NCBI GenBank assembly: GCA_016177305.1
Contig: JACOVK010000036.1
Span: 1 to 6,662, forward strand
Source of the DNA: Parcubacteria group bacterium
GTDB lineage: Bacteria > Patescibacteriota > Patescibacteriia > UBA2169
Length of the DNA: 6,662 nucleotides
Reading direction: 5' to 3'
Shown: one piece after another, positions 1 through 5,433 of the stretch
Numbering within the stretch: position 1 is the first letter of the stretch
Layout: every line of letters starts with the position of its first letter
Position numbers and translations under genes: made by a program
Notes under the pieces: generated by a model
Databases searched by the model: none
What the model saw: only the letters and a program-made list of their open reading frames with translations
What the model was told of the DNA's origin: nothing

Positions 1-78
1 ATTGAACGCGGTGAAGTTTTTGACGGTCCCACCATATCGGGTTTATACCTGTTTATGCTATCTCAAAAAGACGTATGA
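1..78 (+). CDS. 3' end of an unrecognised gene (C-terminal 25 codons)
   Basis: An open frame runs from the first base and stops at TGA 76-78. The visible tail begins IERGEVFDGPT and ends FMLSQKDV. The stop shares bases with the rmlB start (ATGA, 75-78), the same arrangement as at the rmlB/rmlD junction. That repeat of the pattern is the main reason to believe this is a real gene, in one operon with the rhamnose genes. The tail is too short to assign a family. It does not show the C-terminal features I would expect of RmlC, although the letters LSQKD faintly resemble an internal RmlC motif. A hydrophobic strand-like stretch near the end would fit many sugar-modifying enzymes or methyltransferases, but that is a guess. 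Confidence 0.6.
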   Translation: MERGEVFDGPTISGLYLFMLSQKDV

Positions 79-1082
79 ATATACTCGTCACCGGCGGAGC
101 CGGATTCATCGGCTCCAACTTCATCCGCTACATTTTACAAAACTATCTCGAGGATAGCGTGGTTAATTTTGACAAGCTCACGTACGCCGGAAACCTGGAA
201 AATTTGCAGGAGTTTAAGGATGACAAGCGCTACTCTTTCATAAAAGGCGATGTGTGCGACTATGATGCGGTCGCTGGCGCGTCACAAGGCGTTGATGCGG
301 TGGTGCACTTTGCGGCGGAGTCGCACGTTGACCGTTCCATCCACGCAAGCCATGAATTCATCCGCACCAACGTGTTTGGCACGCAGGTCGTGATAGACGC
401 GGTGCGCGAGCTCGGCATCAAAAAGATGATTCTTGTAAGCACGGACGAGGTGTACGGCGACGTGGAGAAGCCGCGCAAGTCAAAAGACGGGGACCCGTTC
501 AAGCCGTCTTCGCCCTATTCCGCGTCCAAGGCGGCCGCGGAATCGCTCGCCATTGCGGCAATCAGGACGCACGAAGCGCCAATTATGATTACTCGGTCAA
601 CGAATAATTACGGCCCGTACCAATTTCCTGAAAAAATCCTCCCACTCTTCATCACCAACGTGCTTGAAGATAAAAAAGTGCCGCTCTACGATGGCGGCAC
701 GCAGATTCGGGATTGGTTGTACGTTGAAGATAATTGCAGTGCAATTGATTTGGTGTTGCGTCATGGAACACTCGGCGAAGCATATGACATTGCAGCTGAA
801 AATGATCCGGAAGTCACGAATCGCGAGGTTACGGAAATGGTTCTGGACATTCTCGGAAAGGGGCGCGATTTCATTCAAGACGTCTGGGGTTTGCGTCCGG
901 GCCATGACCAGCGCTACGCGGTTGACTCGTCAAAAATACGGGCCTTGGGCTGGAAGCCGTCCGTGTCATTGGCGGAAGGCCTCAAGCAAACCGTCACATG
1001 GTATCAAGGCAATGAAGGCTGGTGGAAGCGCGTGAAGAGCGGGGAGTATCAGGAGTACTATAAAAAACAGTACCGCGTATGA
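75..1082 (+). CDS. rmlB: dTDP-glucose 4,6-dehydratase
   Basis: RmlB converts dTDP-glucose to dTDP-4-keto-6-deoxyglucose with bound NAD+, the second step of dTDP-L-rhamnose synthesis, in the cytoplasm. The 335-residue protein is a normal-length extended short-chain dehydrogenase. Seen directly: an N-terminal Rossmann glycine motif TGGAGFIGSN (residues 6-15); the RmlB-specific TDEVYG motif with Thr123, Asp124 and Glu125, where the Asp/Glu pair drives the dehydration; the catalytic YSASK at Tyr148-Lys152; and a substrate-loop stretch TRSTNNYGPYQFPEK. The ATG at 75 places the glycine motif at the usual distance from the N-terminus. It overlaps the stop of the preceding gene by four bases, so translational coupling is likely and no separate strong ribosome-binding site is seen. 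The stop at 1080-1082 overlaps the rmlD start in the same way. Family assignment is very secure. Confidence 0.97.
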   Translation: MNILVTGGAGFIGSNFIRYILQNYLEDSVVNFDKLTYAGNLENLQEFKDDKRYSFIKGDVCDYDAVAGASQGVDAVVHFAAESHVDRSIHASHEFIRTNVFGTQVVIDAVRELGIKKMILVSTDEVYGDVEKPRKSKDGDPFKPSSPYSASKAAAESLAIAAIRTHEAPIMITRSTNNYGPYQFPEKILPLFITNVLEDKKVPLYDGGTQIRDWLYVEDNCSAIDLVLRHGTLGEAYDIAAENDPEVTNREVTEMVLDILGKGRDFIQDVWGLRPGHDQRYAVDSSKIRALGWKPSVSLAEGLKQTVTWYQGNEGWWKRVKSGEYQEYYKKQYRV

Positions 1083-1927
1083 AGACGCTCATTGTAGGCG
1101 CGAGCGGCATGCTGGGCGTTGAGCTTGCAAAGGCGTTTGCAGACGACAAACCGACTTTGTGGGATATTGACGAGATTGACATCACGGACCCGAATCAAGT
1201 TCATGACAAGGTCGGAACGCTCGCGCCTGAATTGATTATTAACGCGGCCGCATACACGAACGTGGACGCGTGCGAGGAGAACGAGGAGCTTGCCACTCGC
1301 GTCAACGGCGCGGCAGTCGGGCACCTTGCGGACGTTGCGTCGCGGCTCGGCGCGACCTTGGTGCACTACTCAACTGATTACGTGTTTGATGGTTCTAAAC
1401 AAGCGGGATACAGCGAAGAGGATATGCCGAATCCCATTAACGCGTACGGACGGTCAAAATTGGCCGGAGAACGGGCTATCATGAAAGCGTCAAAGCCGCT
1501 CACGCGCTCTTCGCCGCTCTCCTACTACCTCATCCGCACGGCGTGGCTGTACGGGCACGGGGGGAAGAATTTTGTTGAAACCATGTTGTCATTAGCCGAA
1601 AAAGGCGAGCCAATCAAGGTCGTGGATGACCAAATCGGGTCGCCGACCTATGCGCCGGATTTGGCGCAGGCTACGGCCGAGCTCGTAGCATCAAAAGCCG
1701 AATCAGGCATCTACCACCGCACCAACAGCGGGATAACGAGCTGGTACGGATTTGCCAAAGCGATTTTTGGGGTGTATGGTAAGGACGTTGATGTATCGCC
1801 ATGCACAACCTCCGAGTATCCGCGCCCGGCAAAGCGGCCCAGCTATTCTGTCTTACAATCAACAAAACTTCCACCCCTGCGAGCGTGGCAGGAGGCGTTG
1901 GGAGATTACGCGGAACATCATTCATAA
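1079..1927 (+). CDS. rmlD: dTDP-4-dehydrorhamnose reductase
   Basis: RmlD reduces dTDP-4-keto-L-rhamnose to dTDP-L-rhamnose with NAD(P)H, the last step of the pathway. The 282-residue protein is about the usual length. Seen directly: GASGMLG nucleotide-binding motif (residues 7-13), a NAAAYTNVDACE stretch typical of the family, the STDYVFDG motif with Thr99 and Asp100, and YGRSK with Tyr123 and Lys127. The Thr-to-Tyr spacing of 24 matches the Thr104/Tyr128 pair known from Salmonella RmlD. RTAWLYG follows, and a GSPTYAPDLA segment lies downstream. The region between YGRSKLAGE and RTAWLYG (KASKPLTRSSPLS) looks several residues longer than usual, probably a surface loop. The ATG at 1079 overlaps the rmlB stop by four bases, indicating one transcript and probable coupled translation. 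The enzyme needs the RmlC product, and rmlC is not in this window. Confidence 0.96.
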   Translation: MKTLIVGASGMLGVELAKAFADDKPTLWDIDEIDITDPNQVHDKVGTLAPELIINAAAYTNVDACEENEELATRVNGAAVGHLADVASRLGATLVHYSTDYVFDGSKQAGYSEEDMPNPINAYGRSKLAGERAIMKASKPLTRSSPLSYYLIRTAWLYGHGGKNFVETMLSLAEKGEPIKVVDDQIGSPTYAPDLAQATAELVASKAESGIYHRTNSGITSWYGFAKAIFGVYGKDVDVSPCTTSEYPRPAKRPSYSVLQSTKLPPLRAWQEALGDYAEHHS

Positions 1928-1930
1928 CCA

Positions 1931-1962
1931 CCCCCTCGCCCCCTCCTGATTACAGGAGGGGG
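1931..1962 (+). promoter_or_regulatory. GC-rich hairpin covering the rmlA ribosome-binding region
   Basis: Most of the rmlD-rmlA gap is a perfect inverted repeat: a 10-base left arm CCCCCTCCTG (1939-1948), the loop ATTA (1949-1952), and the right arm CAGGAGGGGG (1953-1962). The right arm contains AGGAGG (1954-1959), the only Shine-Dalgarno-like sequence before the rmlA ATG at 1974. Its 14-base spacing is longer than optimal. A second CCCCCTC (1931-1937) repeats 1939-1945 at an 8-base period and could offer an alternative pairing. No T-run follows the right arm, so a classical intrinsic terminator is unlikely. It could be a translation-limiting stem, an RNA-processing site, or a copy of a dispersed palindromic repeat. 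The structure is certain at sequence level; its function is inferred. Confidence 0.5.
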
Positions 1963-1973
1963 AACGCAAAACT

Positions 1974-2696
1974 ATGAAAGGAATCATACTGGCGGGCGGC
2001 GCGGGGACGCGGCTTAGCCCGCTCACCAAGGTTACGTCCAAGCAGCTCTTGCCCATCTACAACAAGCCCATGATCTACTACCCTTTGGAGACGCTGATGC
2101 GGGGCGGGATCACGGAAATCCTCATCATCACGGCGCCGGATCGGGCCGGGGATTTTTTGCGGCTCTTGGGAAGCGGCCGCGAGCTTGGCGCAAAGTTCAC
2201 GTACGAAATCCAGGACAAGCCCGAGGGAATTGCGCAGGCATTCATCATCGGCGAAAATTTTGTTGGCGATGATTCAGTGGCGCTCATCCTCGGGGACAAT
2301 ATTTTTGAGGATGATTTTTCTCAAGCGATCAAAGGGTTCAAAACCGGAGGCCACGTGTTCGCCAAAAAGGTGCCTGACCCGGAACGGTTCGGCGTGGTCA
2401 AATTCAGTTCAGGCGGGATTGCGGAACAAATCGTGGAAAAGCCCAAAGAGCATGTGTCTGATTACGCGGTCACGGGCTTGTACCTCTACGACAACCGCGT
2501 GGTTGCAATCGCAAAAAATCTCAAGCCGAGTGTCCGGGGCGAGCTTGAGATCACGGACGTAAACAACGTGTATTTGCAAGCCGGCGAGCTCGCCGTGAGC
2601 ACCGTAAGCGGCGCGTGGCTTGATGCCGGAACATTTGATTCGCTCCTGGAAGCGAACCTCTTAATTGCCAAACGGGAAGGCTCGGCTGTCCTCTAG
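1974..2696 (+). CDS. rmlA: Glucose-1-phosphate thymidylyltransferase, short form
   Basis: RmlA joins dTTP and glucose-1-phosphate to give dTDP-glucose and pyrophosphate, the entry step to dTDP-rhamnose. Seen directly: the nucleotidyltransferase signature [13 protein letters not shown] (residues 6-18, with Arg13), [17 protein letters not shown] (Lys23), the metal-binding LGDNIF with Asp108, the EKP and VTGLYLYD motifs, [10 protein letters not shown], and the second metal-site motif WLDAGT with Asp217. The protein is 240 residues, against about 290 for the Escherichia coli or Pseudomonas enzymes. The catalytic core is complete, but the C-terminal helical part that helps form the known allosteric dTDP-rhamnose site is missing. 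Short homologues of this size are known, so this looks like a family variant and not damage. The start at 1974 is fixed by the conserved N-terminus. The 3' end overlaps the opposite-strand PEGA gene by 36 bases. Confidence 0.95.
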   Translation: MKGIILAGGAGTRLSPLTKVTSKQLLPIYNKPMIYYPLETLMRGGITEILIITAPDRAGDFLRLLGSGRELGAKFTYEIQDKPEGIAQAFIIGENFVGDDSVALILGDNIFEDDFSQAIKGFKTGGHVFAKKVPDPERFGVVKFSSGGIAEQIVEKPKEHVSDYAVTGLYLYDNRVVAIAKNLKPSVRGELEITDVNNVYLQAGELAVSTVSGAWLDAGTFDSLLEANLLIAKREGSAVL

Positions 2697-4100
2697 GGAG
2701 AGCCGGAGCGTCTGCAGTACGCCATGTGCGCCGATAAAGGTGAGCGCGTTGCGGCGGCCATCATACCTAAGGCCGCTGATTCCGGATACCCCGCCCGCCT
2801 CTTCGGCGGGCACGGAGAGCAGGGTGGTTCCGCGCGGATCGCTTGAAGCGTTGAGTTCGCTTGCGCGGAGCTCGCCGCGAACCGCGTAGAACACGTGCGT
2901 TCCGTTGCCGGTGATGGCGAGTTCGCGGATCGGCTTGGAGTAGCGCGTTACGAGCGTGCTGGCAAGGTTCTGGCTCGGGAGCACGGAGAGGGGTATGGCG
3001 AACGAGCGCGTGTAGATGCCGAACCCGTCCGAGTACACGAGCGTGTTCCCGTCGTCCGTCCAGAGCGGGTTTAAAGCTTCCGGGATAACGGTTACGGCTT
3101 CCCCGGAGAGCGCTGCCCCAACGGATGGATCAACAACCAAGAGCGCGGCCGTACGCGGATTTTTGACCGCGATGTAGCGCGAGCGCGTGGCAACAAGCTT
3201 GTCGGTTGCGGAAAGCTCCGCGGCGGGGACGAGGTGCACCGTGGAGCTGTCCACGGGGTTGATCCACGCGAGGTACGCCTTGCCGGATGTTTGGGTTGCC
3301 AGCATCACGATCCGCTTGGGTTCGGCAAGGTAGTCCCGGATCGGGCCCTCGGCAACCGCATGCTCGGTAGCGAGGAGGTAGTTGAGCCGGATCAGCTTGC
3401 CGGACCCGGAGAGCGCGTACACGGACGACTGGTTTGCCGGGTCCCACTGCACGTTCCGGATGGGTCCGTCCGCAATGTCCTCAAGCGGAACAATACGTTC
3501 CGGGGAGAGCGTCTCAACCACGATGAATTCCTTTTGGCCGCCCGGGGCGCCTCGGCTGAAGAAGAACCGGTCTTGCTCGCTTGACCAGGAGAGGGAAACG
3601 GCCCGGCCGTCCGAAACGTTCGCGATGAGCGTGTCTTTCTGGTTGAGCGCGTTGAACAGGCGCAGGGTGTTCTCGTTGGTGGCGTAGGCGACCTTGTCCC
3701 CGGACGGGCTCCACCAGTACTGCACTGCCGGCCGTCCGAGAGCCGCCTCGGGAGCGGCATCCGCGAACAACGTGATGCTCTCCTCAAAGCTGGTGACGCG
3801 GGGCTTGATTTCAATTTCCTTTTCCCAGGAATGGTACCCTTCCTTTTCCACGAGTAGCTTTATTTTCCCAGGTAGTATAGTATTAATGATTGTTGGGGTG
3901 GGTTCTTTCCGCAGTTCGCCGTTCAGGCGCACCGTTGCGTCCGGGGGGTTGGATTTCACCACCAGGCTTCCCGTAACAACGATGCGGCGGTACGCAAAAT
4001 CATACCGAAATCCGGCAGTATACAACACCAGCGGCGGCGACGCCAGGAAGAATGCCGCCGCAAACGAAACGTAGAGAATTCGCCTTGTCCGTAACGTCAT
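2661..4100 (-). CDS. Membrane-anchored PEGA-domain / beta-propeller-like protein
   Basis: This 479-residue protein has no known enzymatic role. A basic N-terminus (TRRILY) precedes one hydrophobic segment (about residues 8-29), which should anchor it with the bulk outside the membrane. A PEGA domain follows (about 43-105), with the typical pattern [18 protein letters not shown], a proline-rich TPT turn, LLPGK-type turn (ILPGK) and KEGYHSW. PEGA domains are small beta-sandwich modules of surface proteins. The remaining 370 residues show recurrent propeller-blade-like units, for example [38 protein letters not shown] and [13 protein letters not shown], suggesting a six- or seven-bladed propeller. 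No catalytic motif is evident. The start ATG (4098-4100) immediately abuts the murA ATG, with no Shine-Dalgarno upstream. Starting there gives the N-terminus I would expect for such proteins. Peptidoglycan or surface-polymer binding is inference from the neighbours only. Confidence 0.85.
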   Translation of the reverse strand: MTLRTRRILYVSFAAAFFLASPPLVLYTAGFRYDFAYRRIVVTGSLVVKSNPPDATVRLNGELRKEPTPTIINTILPGKIKLLVEKEGYHSWEKEIEIKPRVTSFEESITLFADAAPEAALGRPAVQYWWSPSGDKVAYATNENTLRLFNALNQKDTLIANVSDGRAVSLSWSSEQDRFFFSRGAPGGQKEFIVVETLSPERIVPLEDIADGPIRNVQWDPANQSSVYALSGSGKLIRLNYLLATEHAVAEGPIRDYLAEPKRIVMLATQTSGKAYLAWINPVDSSTVHLVPAAELSATDKLVATRSRYIAVKNPRTAALLVVDPSVGAALSGEAVTVIPEALNPLWTDDGNTLVYSDGFGIYTRSFAIPLSVLPSQNLASTLVTRYSKPIRELAITGNGTHVFYAVRGELRASELNASSDPRGTTLLSVPAEEAGGVSGISGLRYDGRRNALTFIGAHGVLQTLRLSLEDSRAFPFGN

Positions 4101-5363
4101 ATGTCAACATTTATCATCAACGGCGGCAGAGCGCTCTCCGGGGAATGGCGCGTGCAGGGGATGAAGAACGCGGCAACGCCCGTGCTCGCCGCAACATTGC
4201 TCTCCCGCGATCCCGCAACCATCCGCAACATACCGCGCATCAGCGACATCAGCCACATGCTCGCCATTCTTGAGGATTTGGGGGCTCGCATCACCTGGCG
4301 GGACGAGCACACCGCAACCATCCACACCCCGGAAATCAAGAAGCATGAAATGGATTACCTTCTCACCAAGCGCATGCGATCTTCGGTTTTGTTCTTGGGC
4401 CCGTTGCTCGCCTCGCTCGGCAAGGTCCGCGCTCCGGCGCCCGGAGGCTGTAACATCGGCAACCGGCCGCTTGACGCGCACATGAAAGGGTTTGAAGCGC
4501 TCGGAGCAAAGGTTTCGTTCGGAGAAGATGGATACTATACCATCATGGGCGATTCTTTGCAAGCTTCCGAAGTTAGGCTGATTGAGCGGTCCGTGACCGC
4601 AACCGAGAATGTGCTCATGCTCGCGAGCGCCATTCCCGGGCGCACCGTCATTAAAAATGCGGCCAGCGAGCCGCATGTGGTGTGCTTGTGCAGCATGCTC
4701 TCGCAGATGGGCGCCGAAATCAGCGGTGCGGGCACCGAAGAAGTCGCCATTCAGGGCCGCTACGGCCTGAAAGGCGTTGATTTTGAAATCATTCCGGACC
4801 AGCTTGAAATCGGCACCATTGCCGTGCTCGGGGCCTTGTGCGGGGGGGAAGTCACCATAGCGCCCGTGGTTCCATCGGACGTGTTGGCCATCAAAGAAAA
4901 ACTGGAACAGGCAGGCGTTTTGGTGGAAGAATCCGGCGACCAGTGGACGGTCCGAGGATCGCTCGCGCGCCTCAAAGCCTTTACCGTTGAAACCGCGCCC
5001 CACCCCGGATTCCCGACTGATTTGCAGGCTCCGTTCGGGTTGCTTGCGACCCAGGCGCGAGGCGAGAGCCGCATCCATGACCCCATGTACGAGAACCGGC
5101 TCGGGTACATCGGGAAGCTTGCGGACATGGGAGCGCGCGCGCGCGTCATCGGACCGCACACCGCGGCCATTACCGGGCCTTTTCCGCTTTCCGGAGGCGT
5201 TGTGGAAAGCCTGGATCTGCGCGCGGGCGCGACACTGCTCATGGCAGGCTTAGCTGCTTCGGGGCGGACCATTGTCAAGGGCGCGGAAATCATTGACCGG
5301 GGGTATGAAGCCATTGACGAGCGCTTGCGGGCCTTGGGCGCGGATATTGCGAGGGTTGAGTAG
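4101..5363 (+). CDS. murA: UDP-N-acetylglucosamine 1-carboxyvinyltransferase (MurA)
   Basis: MurA transfers enolpyruvate from phosphoenolpyruvate to UDP-GlcNAc, the first committed step of peptidoglycan precursor synthesis in the cytoplasm. The 420-residue length is normal for this two-domain EPSP-synthase-fold enzyme. Seen directly: the N-terminal GMKNAA motif with Lys22 and Asn23; PGGCNIGNRPLD with the active-site loop Cys117 (Cys115 in E. coli), so a fosfomycin-sensitive-type enzyme is expected; FPTDLQ with Asp307 (Asp305 in E. coli); DLRAG with Arg374; and IDRGYE with Arg400 (Arg397 in E. coli). The family-typical opening FIINGGRALSGE supports the ATG at 4101, which touches the divergent PEGA start codon with no gap. 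Any promoter and leader must therefore lie inside the PEGA gene. No good Shine-Dalgarno is seen. All key residues are intact. Confidence 0.97.
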   Translation: MSTFIINGGRALSGEWRVQGMKNAATPVLAATLLSRDPATIRNIPRISDISHMLAILEDLGARITWRDEHTATIHTPEIKKHEMDYLLTKRMRSSVLFLGPLLASLGKVRAPAPGGCNIGNRPLDAHMKGFEALGAKVSFGEDGYYTIMGDSLQASEVRLIERSVTATENVLMLASAIPGRTVIKNAASEPHVVCLCSMLSQMGAEISGAGTEEVAIQGRYGLKGVDFEIIPDQLEIGTIAVLGALCGGEVTIAPVVPSDVLAIKEKLEQAGVLVEESGDQWTVRGSLARLKAFTVETAPHPGFPTDLQAPFGLLATQARGESRIHDPMYENRLGYIGKLADMGARARVIGPHTAAITGPFPLSGGVVESLDLRAGATLLMAGLAASGRTIVKGAEIIDRGYEAIDERLRALGADIARVE

Positions 5364-5385
5364 ACGGTTTAAGGTATGCTACAAT
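5356..5385 (+). promoter_or_regulatory. Predicted sigma70-type promoter for the S41 protease gene
   Basis: A -35-like TTGAGT (5356-5361, overlapping the murA stop codon) lies 18 bases before a -10-like TACAAT (5380-5385). The -10 is preceded by TGC, giving an extended -10 (TATGCTACAAT). The predicted transcription start near 5391-5393 gives a leader of about 40 bases to the ATG at 5434. The position in the only sizeable gap on this side supports it. The -35 matches the consensus at only four of six positions, and read-through from murA is also possible. Confidence 0.55.
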
Positions 5386-5402
5386 AGCCGCAGGCGCGGC
5401 CA

Positions 5403-5430
5403 CGCATCAATTTCACCGCGCATCAATTTC
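5403..5430 (+). repeat. 12-base direct repeat in the leader of the S41 protease gene
   Basis: CGCATCAATTTC occurs twice, at 5403-5414 and 5419-5430, separated by ACCG (16-base period). The second copy ends three bases before the ATG at 5434 and occupies the place where a Shine-Dalgarno sequence would be. No purine-rich ribosome-binding site is visible. It may be a simple tandem duplication, or a site for an RNA- or DNA-binding regulator downstream of the predicted promoter. The repeat is seen directly; any function is speculative. Confidence 0.5.
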
Positions 5431-5433
5431 CCT

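Noticed and set aside
541..860. An AT-richer patch in rmlB as a sign of horizontal transfer or a recombination boundary.
   Set aside because: Hand counts of a few 60-base lines gave about 45-50% GC at 661-780, but 67% at 481-540 and about 63% in rmlA at 2101-2160, close to the 63-68% of single lines from the PEGA and S41 genes. This looks like local variation.
1939..1962. The rmlD-rmlA hairpin as an intrinsic terminator.
   Set aside because: The right arm is followed by AACGCAAAAC, not by a T-run, and termination here would cut rmlA off from its pathway partners.
2683..2705. A possible terminator hairpin at the end of rmlA (CGGCT at 2683-2687 with AGCCG at 2701-2705).
   Set aside because: Only five base pairs with a large, poorly paired interior, no T-run after it on either strand, and most of it lies in coding sequence.
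3871..3890. An AT-rich island with TATACT/TATAGT-like -10 sequences inside the PEGA gene.
   Set aside because: No matching -35 element at 16-18 bases on either strand, and the bases are explained by the codons for INTILP in the PEGA domain.
4019..4024. TATACA as a -10 element for murA inside the PEGA gene.
   Set aside because: The sequence at the -35 position (AAAATC) does not fit and there is no extended -10 TG; kept only as a weak possibility.
4104..5159. A 351-codon open frame on the minus strand, antisense to murA.
   Set aside because: It lies inside a certain murA gene, its translation is rich in Arg, Gly, His and Ala with no recognisable domain, and long antisense frames are expected in GC-rich coding DNA.
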